Below, piece after piece: positions 33,922 through 44,211 of a DNA stretch of 64,000 nucleotides; within the stretch, counting starts at the first letter, position 1; each line of letters begins with the position of its first letter. This DNA comes from Phaseolus vulgaris. Its lineage: Eukaryota > Streptophyta > Magnoliopsida > Fabales > Fabaceae. Location: positions 9,580,619 through 9,644,618 of the forward strand of contig NC_023758.2 of NCBI RefSeq assembly GCF_000499845.2. Reading direction: 5' to 3'. The position numbers were made by a program, and so were the translations under genes. The notes under the pieces are model-generated. The model ran no database searches, was not told where the DNA came from, and saw only the letters and a program-made list of their open reading frames with translations.

Positions 33922-35014
33922 GATTAGTTAATAAATGTCAACCGTTTCAAAAAAGATGAAGCAAAAGGATGTATATCACCATTTCAAGGGCCTATGAGTG
34001 ATAAACGTTTGAAAAAAGCGAAAAAATTGTGGAAAAAAATCAAAGATAACAACGAATATGAGGGAAAAGTATATGATACTAATGAGAACGTGTATCGTTT
34101 TGACACAAGAGATTATAGACAAATTTTCAGAAATGGATTCAAAGCCCCAAAAGGAAGTACGCTAAATTCTGACAATTATATCTTGTCAAAATTTATTAAT
34201 AGTAGAGTTCAGCCTCTGGATTATAACCGGTGGCCATCTAAATCAAGCATATAATATGTAATCAAAATTGGAAACAAACTCCTGTCGTGGCAGTTCTTCC
34301 ATTTAGGACTCAAATACAATACTAGAAATATGAAATCTATGCCCCGTAAAACATTTGAGTTTGCTACATAAAATATGGTATCAATGAGAAGCTGTATCAT
34401 TTTGACACAAGAGAATATAAAGAAATTTTCAGAAATCGATTCAAGGTTTGGCCAAAAGGAAGTACGCCAAATTCTGACTATTATAACTTGTCAAAATTTA
34501 TTAATAGTAGAGGTCAGCCTCTGGATTACAACCGGTGGCCACCTAAATGAAGCGAACAATCTGTAATGAAAACTGGAAACCAACTTGGTTTCTTGTCATG
34601 GCACTTCTTCCATTTAGGATTCAAATATAATACTAGAAATATGAAATCCTTGTCCCGTACAGCATTTCAGTTGATGATACTTTTGGAAACGAGTATAAAT
34701 ATAAGAAGCTCCCTAAAGGAATAACGAGCATATATGTTTACGAAGACACTCGGGAAGGAATAGATTTTGACGCTACGACACAAGTTGGGGGTCATGATCT
34801 TCACCTAGCAACTTGAGGGACATATTAAGGAAATAATACTGATCGAGTTATATATAATTATTGTATACAATATTGTACGATATTGTACGCAATTATATGC
34901 AACTAATTTAATAATGATAGAATCGATGATTGGTGGATATCTACCTATCGAGTGTCTAATTTAAAATTTATATGTAATATTGTTTAATTATTTTTTTGTA
35001 ATGATCTTTTGGAG
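33922..35014 (+). pseudogene. Array units 7 and 8, fused by deletion
   Basis: Unit 7 (ATG at 33935-33937) loses about seven codons before the RFDTR block and reads MSDKRLKKAKKLWKKIKDNN, then a Pro-Lys-Gly-Ser-Thr block, to 34254. Near 34360 it jumps directly into the middle of the next unit's frame, whose Arg motif has become a His-containing variant (about 34398). Marker spacing is only 302 bp, a clear unequal-exchange or deletion scar. Confidence 0.45.
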
Positions 35015-36088
35015 GATTAGTTAAAAAATGTCAAATCTTTTCAGAAAAGGATGAAACAAAAGGATGTATATCACAATATAAAGTGCCTATGAGTGATAAA
35101 AATTTGAAAAAAGGGAATAAAGTGTGGAAAAAATAAATCAAAGATAACAACGAAAAGGAGGGAAAGGTGTTTAGAGTTCGCTACAGGTAATATGGTATTA
35201 ATGAGAATGTGTATCGTTTTGACACAAGAGATTATAGAGAAATTTTCAGAAATGGATTCAAGGCTTGGCCAAAATTGAAGTACGCTAAATTCTGACAATT
35301 ATATCTTGTCAAAATATATTAATAGTAGAGTTCAGCCTCTGGATTATAACCGGTGGCCATCTAAATCAAGCGTATAATATGTAATCAAAATTGGAAACAA
35401 ACTCCTGTCGTGGCAGTTCTTCCATTTAGGACTCAAATACAATACTAGAAATATGAAATCTATGCCCCGTAGAACATTTGAGTTGATGATACTTTTGGAA
35501 AAGAGTATAAATATAACAAGCTCCCTAAAGGAATAACGAGCATGTATCTTTATAAACACACTGGGCAAGGAGCAGATTTTTACGCTACGACGCAAGTTGG
35601 GGTTCATTATCTTCACCTACAACTTGAAGGCAGTATTAAGGAAATAATAATTATCAAATTATACACAATTATTGTATACAATATTGTATGATATTGTACG
35701 CAATTATATGCAACTAATTTAATAATGATAGGATCCATGATTAGTGGATACCTACCTAATTAGATTGTAATTTATATGTAATATTGTTTATTGATTTTTT
35801 GGTAATGATCTTTTGCAGGATTAGTTAAAAAATGTCAGTCTTTTTAGAAAAGGATAAAGCAAAAGAATGTATATCACAATATCAAGTGTCTGTGAGTGAT
35901 AAAAATTTGAAAAAAGCGAAAAAATTGTGGAAATAAAATCAAAAATAACAACGAAGAGGATGGAAAAGTTTTTGTTGTTCGCTACAGGTAATATGGTATT
36001 AATGAGAATGTGTATCGTTTTGACACAAGAGAATATAGAGAAATTTTCAGAAATGGATTCAAGGCTTGGCCAAAAGGAAGTACGCTAA
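35015..36088 (+). pseudogene. Array units 9 and 10
   Basis: Unit 9 has a mutated acceptor (TGGAG), ATG at 35028-35030, and a TAA at 35134-35136 in the lysine-rich part. Unit 10 has a normal acceptor (35816-35818) and ATG 35832, is broken by a one-base change in the lysine-rich part, and ends at about 36088 where copia copy 2 begins in mid-frame. Confidence 0.45.
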
Positions 36089-36428
36089 ACTTTCAAAGGG
36101 GAAATCAAACTTTGAGAATGTCTTGGCATCTCAAAGCTGTGTTTTTGGAAAGGCTGGTTTAGGCTTTAATCCACAGAACAAGCAAGATAAGTTTTCAAAA
36201 AGTTTTTCAAGAAAATCAGAAAAACAACCGATTGTTAAGACGAAACAACTGGTTGTTACATGCTTTTACTGCATGAAGAAAGGTCACTCTGTTAGGTTCT
36301 GTAAAATAAGGAAATATTATGTTCAAAGAGGTTTTATGAAATGGATTCCTAAGGGATGTGATGTTTCTAACTACAAAGAAAAGTCAAACGGACCCATATT
36401 TGTAAGGGGACCAAATCTTGCTGATTGA
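36089..36428 (+). pseudogene. gag: Copia Gag C-terminal fragment, copy 2
   Basis: Reads LSKGKSNFENVLASQSCVFG and the second CCHC knuckle (CFYCMKKGHSVRFCKIRK), then GFMKWIPKGCDVSNYKEKSN to TGA 36426-36428. It lacks the nonsense change of copy 1 (GAA kept at the equivalent codon). The capsid domain and first knuckle are missing because the element is truncated. Confidence 0.85.
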
Positions 36429-37192
36429 AATCTTTTATGCAGGAAAACTAAAGAAAAAGAAGGGACTGAGTCATCTGATCAAGTTCTTGAAGAGAAAGAC
36501 AGTCATTGAAGCTGAATCAATCATATGCAAAGGACCTCTACAGTGAAAAGAGGCTTCTTGATCATAAAGCACATGGCTCATTGAAGAATTAACATAAGGA
36601 TAAGACTTTCCTTTATCTGTTTTTAATTTATGTTTCAAATTTCTTTCACATGGTTAAACAATCTTTTTATATTGATCAATGTTATCTGCTTTGAAATCCT
36701 TCTGCTCATGGTTAAAATTCAAAAACAGTTTTAACTGCTGCAGAAAAACAACCGATTGTTTTGGGTCTGACAGCACTATGAAGAAATTGTTTTAATTGCT
36801 AGTTTAAAATTTCTATCCGTTGCAGATCAATTCAAAGAGAGAATCTTGGTCAAAGAATCTGTGTTGAAAGCTGAACATGTTCAGAGAGAAGTTACAACAG
36901 TCATAAAGGAGAATATTCCAAAATCTTGGAAATTCAAGAGCCTTAATGACTAGTCAAAGATCACATGTGAAGACCATGTGATTCTCAGTTTTTTCTGACA
37001 GTTTCTGTGCAGAGTAGAGTCAAGTCCTCTCTCTCTGAAAATCAGGTACCCACTGTATAAAATTAAATGCTAATTGGTTCATTTTCTGCTATAAAATCTG
37101 GTGCAGGTGATCTCTTCAACAAGAAAAACCAATTGCAACATCTCTTGCAAAAATATGTGAAGTGAGTTCTTCTCTGTTTTCGTTTCTGCCAT
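36429..37192. other. Copy 2 spacer before the env-position ORF
   Basis: Non-coding. It contains the ACCGATTGTT motif near 36750 and ~340 bp (about 36870-37210) that copy 1 has lost. A CAG at about 37104-37106 could be a splice acceptor for a subgenomic message, but this is only a possibility. Confidence 0.5.
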
Positions 37193-38218
37193 CATGGAAT
37201 CAACTCCTCCCACTTCAAAGAGAGTCAAATCCAGAGCTGTAAGGTCTGGAGGAAGGCTAGAAGGTTGGTTTTGAGACAATGATCTAATTGAGAAGTATAG
37301 GTATGAAACAAGTATCAAGAAGATAAACAACCCCATGGTTGTATGCTTTGATTGGCTGAAAAGTCAAAAGCTTGATAATGTGAGAAGGCTGCTCAAGGAT
37401 CAATCTCTCAGAAAGTTCCTGGAGATGAAGGGAAACATATATCCAGATTTGGTGAGGGTGTTCTACACAAACCTAAAGTTTGAGGGAAACAATCTAGTTT
37501 CTCATGTGAAGGGTGTAGAAATGGAGATAACTCATGAAGTATGGACTGCTGTTGCTGGTCTCAAGTTCTCTGGTCTTAGAATCAACAAGGGAAACCTTGG
37601 AGTGGTGGAGGATTTTAACAAAATCCAATTCTACAAGAGTTGCTTGAAGAATAAACATGCTCAAGTAAATACATGCTCGGTTGGAGGTCTAAAGCTTGAT
37701 GAGAGATTGCTTGCTCTCATTGTGACTTGGATTCTAACTCCAAGGGGGAGTAATCATTCTGTGCTAACTGAAGAAGATCTGGTATATATCTTCTGCATCA
37801 CCAAGAAAATCAAAATCAATTGGATCCACATCATCAAAGAACACATGCAAAAAGCCATGAGGTTAGGTGATTATCATTATCCAGATGCTGTTTTGGTATC
37901 TAAATTTCTACTCTATTTTGAAGTTAACCTTGAAGATGAAACTTCTGAGTTGGTCAAGTCAACTCAACAGTTGAACAATGGATCACTCAGCAAAATGGGT
38001 TTTACAAAAGTAGGTGGAAAATGGATAACCAAGGATGGTGATCATGGTGCCTCATCTAGTGGTGTTGCTAATCTTGAACAAGATAAACCTGCTGATATGG
38101 ATGTTCAACATGAAAATCCACCTGAAGATTATCAAGATGCTGGACCTAGTGCTGGTGCTAGAGATCAGGAAGATGGAATGCCAACCATGTCTTCTTTTGA
38201 AAGATACATGGTCAATAG

Positions 38219-38960
38219 TGATGGATTCCCTATGAGCTCTTCTTGGATGTTTGTGGAAGATGGTGCGGAAGCTTAATGGAAGAGATGAACAAGGTCCTCC
38301 TAAGAGGTGTGGTGACCTTGAAGGTGCATGAAGAGTGTGGAAATGGGGAGGTTCGGCCAGCCCCTTTGAAGGTGGTGAAATGAAGATTAAAACCTAGAAG
38401 CTAGGCAAGGAGTAATGTATGGCACTAAATTGGCAGCATAACAATACTCTATTCAATCTTGAAAATACAAGGTGTAGGCTCCTCCTTTTATAGGCTAAGG
38501 AGGACCATAATGCAACCCTAATGCTAATCAAAATGAAATGCAAATTTACATCACATGGAGCACATGGCCATGTGGAGAATCCTTCTAGAAAGTGACCAAA
38601 TCTTTGGCAAATCTAGGTCAAGTCTCATGGAATCAAGTTTATGCTATTTACACTACAACTAATACTAAGCTATCCTTAATGGGCCTTCATGTAGCATATA
38701 CAAGTTGCTTCTTCTCCCATCCATAGCTTGGCCCAAGTTTCACATCCGTAGCTTGGTCAAGGACTTAATAATAGGTCCTAGACGGTCTACCCTTCCTTCT
38801 AGAAGCTCTCCATTTAGACGCTCTCCACCTTGTGCTAGACGCTCTTCACTTTGGCCTAGACGCTCCTTCCTTTGGCCTAGACGCTCTTGGTTTGGCTTTG
38901 GATGCTCACGTCTTGGCTCTTGTCTTTTTATATGAGGTTGTGCTTGGCCTCCTTCCATCA
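38219..38960 (-). repeat. E5 3' LTR (left copy)
   Basis: TGATGG...CCATCA; TATAAAA-type box on the minus strand near 38483. Carries a cluster of tagacgctc motifs (38765-38890), as does the E2 LTR. Confidence 0.92.
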
Positions 38961-40504
38961 TCCCCTCCCTCTTGAAAAGGATTTGTCCTCAAATCCAACG
39001 CTTTTTCTTTAACTAGGGGAATGGATGTGGCTGGATGGTGTCCATCATCTCCTCCTTCTTGAGAAGATCTATCCTCAGATCTACGGACTTGATCTCGAAT
39101 AGCAGCCTCTTGTTTCGCCAAAGCTTGTCCTCCTGGATCAAACGTCCACCTATAGAAATCATCAAATAAAGCATAGGTGTTAGTTTGAAAATCAATTTTA
39201 CTATGTTGCCATTTTTGTTTCTCTTTTGATTGTTGTATGTGTTCTCTAATCATCTTATGCATTTTGAAATGTTCATTTGTGGTTACTTTCTCTTTAGGCA
39301 TAAATCCTATAGGAGATGGTAACAACTTAAAAGGAGAAAGATGATTTAGCCCACATATAACCTCAAAAGTAGAAATACAAGTAGTTTTGTGAACTACTTT
39401 ATGGTGTGTATGCTCATCTTTAGAGTTGTGTTTGTCCTTTATGATTATTCTAGGCATAGAAGAAAGAGCTAGATTTTCAAATGTATTTTGACCATGCCTT
39501 TGAGGATGATAAGAATTTAAAGTGTACAACTTAGTTGCAAGTTTTCCAAAGAGAATCCTCAAATCATAGTTTGCGAAATTTGGAGCTCTATCCAACACTA
39601 TGCTTGAGGATAAACCATGAAGATGTAGCACTTCTCTAGAGAAGAGTTTGTCCATGAAAATCGAATCAAAACCTTTTTTTGTCCTAGGAAGCTCTAATAT
39701 GAAATTTGTGTCTTCCCAAGGATCATTTGCAAAAGGTGAAGGAACATAGAGTTCTTGAGAGATTGCCTTAGCTGTAGTTTGAAAACAAGAATTGTACCTA
39801 AGGTAATGTCTTTGAACCTCTTTTCTCATGGGGGACGAAAGTTTTCCTTTTAAAAGCTCTAGAGTTTTATCAACTCTAATTTGGCCCATGAGTTCTCCTT
39901 CATGAAGACTTTTTCTCTTATGTGTAAAGATAGTCTCGTTGTTACAACCATTGTTTATGAGAATTTGTACACTTTGAAATGGTTGTCTCAATAAGACATG
40001 ACAAGTTGGTCTAGGCATGACTTCACATAAAAATTTGTTTTTGTAGATGCTTATAGATAACTTGACATTCACTTGGTGATATCCTAGCACATATGAGAAA
40101 TAATCTACTTCATCTTTATCTATGCAAGCTTCTTTTAAAGACTCTTCTTTTTTGCTTATGCTTGCAAGTGTTCCTTTACAAGAGGTAAGGCTAGGTTGTT
40201 CAACAAGAAGCATATTTTCAAAGGTATTTTTAATTTTCTTGTCTTGTTGAATGACCTTGTGGGAAGGAACACTCTTCTCCCACGCCTTTTGTTTCCCAAA
40301 GGTTTTCTCTTGCTTTTCTATTTTTAGTATGCTTGTAAGGGGTGTTATAAGATATTTCTCATTCTTTCTAGATTCACACCACCCCTCACTTGGCTTTTCT
40401 TTAGCTTCCCTTTTGTCTTCCTCTCTTTTCTTTTGTATCTTTCTTTCCTTCTTTTCTTTATGGGAAGCAAACAATTTTTCTACCTCATTTCCCAATCTAA
40501 GCAA
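38906..40504 (-). pseudogene. E5 relic protease-integrase ORF, 532 codons open
   Basis: Long open frame on the minus strand. The start codon is uncertain; 40504 is only the first Met. The N-terminal part is gag/linker remnant rich in Lys/Glu; CHVLLRQPFQSVQILINNGC corresponds to the protease landmark of E2 (CHILLGRPWQFDKK). Next come EVQRHYLRYNSCFQTTAKAI and an integrase-like block: FSREVLHLHGLSSSIVLDRA, KLATKLYTLNSYHPQRHGQN and HKTTCISTFEVICGLNHLSP. The second catalytic Asp region reads VLDRAP and the Glu position is lost, so it cannot be an active integrase. The C-terminus (DLRTNPFQEGGDDGRRPSTT) is a classic plant gypsy pol ending; it reads through the purine tract and 55 bp into the LTR. 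Shared order with E2 suggests a retained, shrunken protein. Confidence 0.68.
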
Positions 40505-40859
40505 GCTTCTACATTTTCTTTTCCATGGAAATGGGATAGGTCTACCCTAGCCTCTCTTGGGCTTTCTTGTTCTCTTCTATCTCTTCTATATCTTCTAGGG
40601 GGGGGGGGGGTTGATAATAATCTTTTATTCTAAGGCTTCCCTCCCCAAAAGAATCATGATCTTTAGAGATAGATGCATGAGAAGGTAATTTTTTTTAAAT
40701 TTGAGACTTCTCATCCTTTGCTTTAGTCAATTCATTAGTTTTGGTCTCATTCTCCAATTGTTTAGATGAAATTGATTGAATATCCTTGGAAAGTTGTTTC
40801 AAAAGGGATTTGATGGATTTCACACCACTTTCCATAGACTTTGAAGAATGAGAAGACAT
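40505..40859 (-). pseudogene. gag: E5 Gag N-terminal remnant
   Basis: ATG at 40859 (SKSMESGVKS-like start, parallel to E2). The frame breaks at a TAG near 40700 and at a run of 13 G (40598-40610; poly-C on the coding strand) in the proline-rich segment. The capsid domain is mostly deleted, with only the region corresponding to VDLPHFYGKEDVEAYLDWEM of E2 recognisable. Confidence 0.65.
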
Positions 40860-42699
40860 GACTAGAACTTTGTGTCTAGAAATGTTTTACTTTGAGAAAA
40901 AATGAGGGAAGTTAAAGAAGGTAGTTTTCCAGGCAAGAGAGGTGAGTCACAATGGACTACTTAAATATCAAGTCTTGCCTTAGCCAAAAACTATCCCTCA
41001 ATGTCTTCACACAAATCTTTCTCTTGGTAAACCACTTAAAACACAATTAAGTTGGAGAAATCAAATTTTTAATGCAAGAAAACAATGCAAACTATCTAAT
41101 CAACCAAGCAAAATTAACAAAGCTTAAACAAGACAAAAAAGTTTTATAAGCGTAGCTAATTAAGGCAAAAAGATGCAATTAAAGCAATTAACAAAAACTA
41201 GGCTAGATAGTTCTAAACTAGTCGGCCCTAGGTGAGGCTTCTTGGACACTTGGAGCCCTTGAAGACACACTCACCGTCTAATTACGTAATTAAACAAGTA
41301 ATTAGCAAAAGTTAAGTTGCAAAGAAATTAGATGGAACTCCCTTTGTTGATTTTCTATTAGAACTTCCTTTGTTGTCTCCTCTTTGTTGGGCCCTCCAAT
41401 GTATGTGGTGTATTTAGAAAGTGTTTGTTTCTGCCCCTTGCCTTTGTTCCTCTTGGAATTAGGTAATTCACCTATTAAGCAAACTAGACTCCCCTCAAGT
41501 CAATTCCCACTCAATCAAGTACCAATTGATAATTAATCCACCACCATGCTTTGAGGTCAAAGAATTAAAGTAAGAAACAAATTAATTTGAAAAACAGTAC
41601 CACACAAAAGGAATTAAATGTGACAACTAGAAAGAGTTCCAATGAAATTAGACAAGCAAATAAAAAGGTACTCAAAGAAAGGATGGCACACAAAATGGAA
41701 CCTATAGAATAACACTAGATTTGATTTCAAAATCAAAAAACAGCACCACTGAAATAATTGTTGTGGTCCAGAGAGCGTGATTTTCACTGATTTATGCTGA
41801 GCTGAACTTTTAATATTTGCTTCTGAAAATTTATATGCAAACAAATCAAGATCTTAACAAAATTCTGGAGTTGGTTTCACTGCAAACGCATGCACCATTG
41901 TTTTTTAATAAATTTTCTAAAATCAGTGTCAGTTATGCCAGTTGTAGCGTCAGGATTGCACACTGTTTTTATAATATTTATCATTTTTTTTCTATTTGTT
42001 TTTTTGAACTGATTCTTTTTTTGTCCTCTTGCTAACACCTCAATCTTGCAAAATACAGAGGTTCAGAAATTTCTTATGTGTATTTTAATTTTCATAAGCA
42101 AAATCAGCCAAAACAGAATGGTGTAAAACAAAGGATTTTGTAAATCTGGAAATAAAAACAGAAAGATGTACCAAAAGAAACACAATGGAATTAGTGAAAG
42201 GAATTTGTGTTGATCTAACACACAAATATGAACTCAAACTAAAAAATAAAAGCACCAAAGGATAAAAAACACAGCAAATTCAGATCAAGCATTTATACCA
42301 AAAACAAGAAACAAATAAGCCAAAAAAAGTACTACTAGGATTTGATGACATGTTTGGAAGAAACATGACTAGACAAAACACATATAGATTCAGAAATTAA
42401 AAGACTCAAATGAACACAATATGGACCAATTAAAATTGTAATAAGGACTCAAATACCTAAAATAAAAACAGCAAGACAAACTATATGGAATCCTACCAAA
42501 AATAGCACAAAGATTGCTCAAGAACAATTGAACAAGATGCACCGATTGGAAATTCCAAACAGCACACCAATTCAAAACAAAAAATTAAAACAACAAGACA
42601 ATATGGAAACAAGATGAACAACTAGGAAATAAGAAGAACTCAAAAAGAAAATGACAAAGAGATACTCATCTTTGAAGAACCATAGCTCATGATACCAAA
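40860..42699. other. E5 leader region, no gene
   Basis: AT-rich, aligns with the E2 leader (7843-9687). No conserved frame. Ends at the primer-binding-like site next to the right LTR. Confidence 0.75.
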
Positions 42700-43432
42700 T
42701 GATGGATTCCCTATGAGCTCTTCTTGGATGTTTGTGGAAGATGGTGCGAAAGCTTAATGGAAGAGATGAACAAGGTCCTCCTAAGAGGTGTGGTGACCTT
42801 GAAGGTGCATGAAGAGTGTGGAAATGGGGAGGTTCGGCCAGCCCCTTTGAAGGTGGTGAAATGAAGATTCAAACCTAGAAGCTAGGCAAGGAGTAATGTA
42901 TGGCACTAAATTGGCAGCATAACAATACTCTATTCAATCTTGAAAATACAAGGTGTAGGCTCCTCCTTTTATGGAACCCTAAAGCAACCCTAATGCTAAT
43001 CAAAATGAAATGCAAATTTACATCACATGGAGCACATGGCCATGTGGAGAATCCTTATAGAAAGTGACCAAATCTTTGGCAAATCTAGGTCAAGTCTCAT
43101 GGAATCAAGTTTATGCTATTTACACCACAACTAATACTAAGCTATCCTTAATGGGCCTTCATGTAGCATATACAAGTTTCTTCTTCTCCCATCCATAGCT
43201 TGGCCCAAGTCTCACATCTGTAGCTTGGTAAAGGACCTAGTAATAGGTCCTAGACGGTCTACCCTTCCTTCTAAAAGCTCTCCCTTTAGACGCTCTCCAC
43301 CTTGTGCTAGACGCTCTTCACTTTGGCCTTGACGCTCCTTCCTTTGGCCTAGACGCTCTTGGTTTGGCTTTGGATGCTCATGTCTTGGCTCTTGTCTTTT
43401 TATATGAGGTTGTGCTTGGCCTCCTTCCATCA
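42700..43432 (-). repeat. E5 5' LTR (right copy)
   Basis: 733 bp. Differs from the left copy in a patch near 42970 where a short sequence replaces about 17 bp. Ends CCATCA before the aatag duplication. Confidence 0.92.
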
Positions 43433-43591
43433 AATAGGTTTGATACTTTTGGGGAGAATCAAAGGAATCTTCATGATCTGTGTGTTAGCAACTTCCAGAA
43501 CATTGATAATAGATTTAACAACATGGATGCAAGGTTCATGACTCTGGATGAACAAATTGAAGCTGTCCAGAACCAAATCTTTGATCTTTAG

Positions 43592-44211
43592 TTTGCTGAT
43601 GAAGAAGAATGAAGGAAAAACAACCAATTGGTTATCGGAACAATCAATTATTTTTGGCTGTTATATCTGGTTTTTTACATTTCTTTGCTTCTGCTGTTAC
43701 TACTTTAACTCTGATGTAATAAAAACAATATCTTGTTTTATCTCTTCTCTTTGTCTATTTGTGAAGACAAATAGGGGGAGATATATGCTGTGTTTCTGCT
43801 ATGTTTAAGTTTCGTTTTTCTTTTGTTAAAACAGTTTGGGATGAGTAATATTTTCTGATATTTAGTTCTGAAGTTTATTACTGTTTATCTGTGCTAACCA
43901 AATATCAGAAGTTCTATGCTTTGTTCAAAACTGTATCTTGTAGAAACTGCTTCAGATTTAATCAGGTACAACACAAGCATAAGGGATTTGTCTTCATCAA
44001 ATAGGGGGAGATTGTTGAACCAAGTGGTGTTCAAGCTTTGAAGAATCCAAACCCTTTAAAGGATGTTGAAGCCTCTACTGTGCTTGGTGTTGCTGTGCTA
44101 GTTTAGCTTAGTTCTGGGGTAGTGTGAATGTTGTAATTCACCCTTTGATTAAATCTAAAGCATTAGCAATCTGAATCTTTGTGAAAGTAAAATGTTTTCA
44201 AACTAAGTTAA
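43592..44211 (+). mobile_element. Copia copy 2, 3' tail, two polypurine tracts and truncated 3' LTR
   Basis: Purine tracts AAATAGGGGGAGAT near 43769 and 44000. The LTR begins TGTTGAACCAAG at 44013 and is cut after ~199 bp by E6 at 44212. The tail matches 22870-23240 of copy 1. Confidence 0.8.

Larger units (their letters stand above)
28423..36088 (+). repeat. Tandem array of ~790-bp gene-derived units (ADP-ribosyltransferase-like)
   Basis: About ten units on one strand. The marker codons for RFDTR occur at about 28580, 29381, 30174, 31876, 32661, 33445, 34096, 34398 (mutated), 35215 and 36016. Spacing is 784-817 bp except where S3 is inserted (1702 bp, or 792 without S3 and its duplication) and around the fused units 7/8. 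Each full unit has an AT-rich non-coding part, a splice-acceptor-like TCTTTTGCAG, then a ~600-bp degenerate reading frame. The array is cut by the E3 LTR on the left and copia copy 2 on the right. Confidence 0.85.
36089..38218 (+). mobile_element. Copia derivative copy 2, left part
   Basis: 5'-truncated: it begins inside gag at the position equivalent to 1153 of copy 1, joined directly to array unit 10. It contains the last gag segment, spacer and the env-position ORF, interrupted at 38218 by E5 and resuming at 43433. Confidence 0.85.
38219..43432 (-). mobile_element. RT-less Ty3/gypsy element E5 (E2 family)
   Basis: 5214 bp, target duplication aatag (38214-38218, 43433-43437). LTRs 38219-38960 (742 bp) and 42700-43432 (733 bp), with about 15 differences and one replaced patch near 38485. 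On the minus strand: leader, gag N-terminus, a relic protease/integrase ORF, and a purine tract (minus strand of 38961-38980). The primer-binding-like TGGTATCATGAGC is at 42685-42697 (minus strand). There is no RT, RNase H or gag knuckle. It is older than E2 by LTR divergence. Confidence 0.92.
37193..43591 (+). pseudogene. Env-position accessory ORF, copy 2, split by E5
   Basis: The start ATG 37193 (MESTPPTSKRVKSRAVRSGG) gives the N-terminus missing in copy 1: short, Ser/Thr/Lys-rich. A small in-frame deletion relative to copy 1 creates TGA at about 37273-37275, after LEGWF. The frame then continues through CFDWLKSQKLDNVRRLLKDQ, GVEMEITHEVWTAVAGLKFS and NNGSLSKMGFTKVGGKWITK to 38218, where E5 is inserted, and resumes at 43438 with FDTFGENQRNLHDLCVSNFQ and a coiled-coil-like C-terminus, ending TAG 43589-43591. 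Apart from the TGA and E5 the frame is intact. Function unknown. Confidence 0.75.

Noticed and set aside
28423..36088. Possibility that the array is a cluster of functional host genes
   Set aside because: Every unit has stops, frame changes or missing parts; no unit holds a complete domain, and no conserved promoter is visible.
38705..38961. Frames in both strands of the E5 LTR (Arg/Glu-rich on the minus strand)
   Set aside because: Caused by the clustered tagacgctc motifs in the LTR; the real frame entering the LTR is the integrase-like ORF and ends at 38906.
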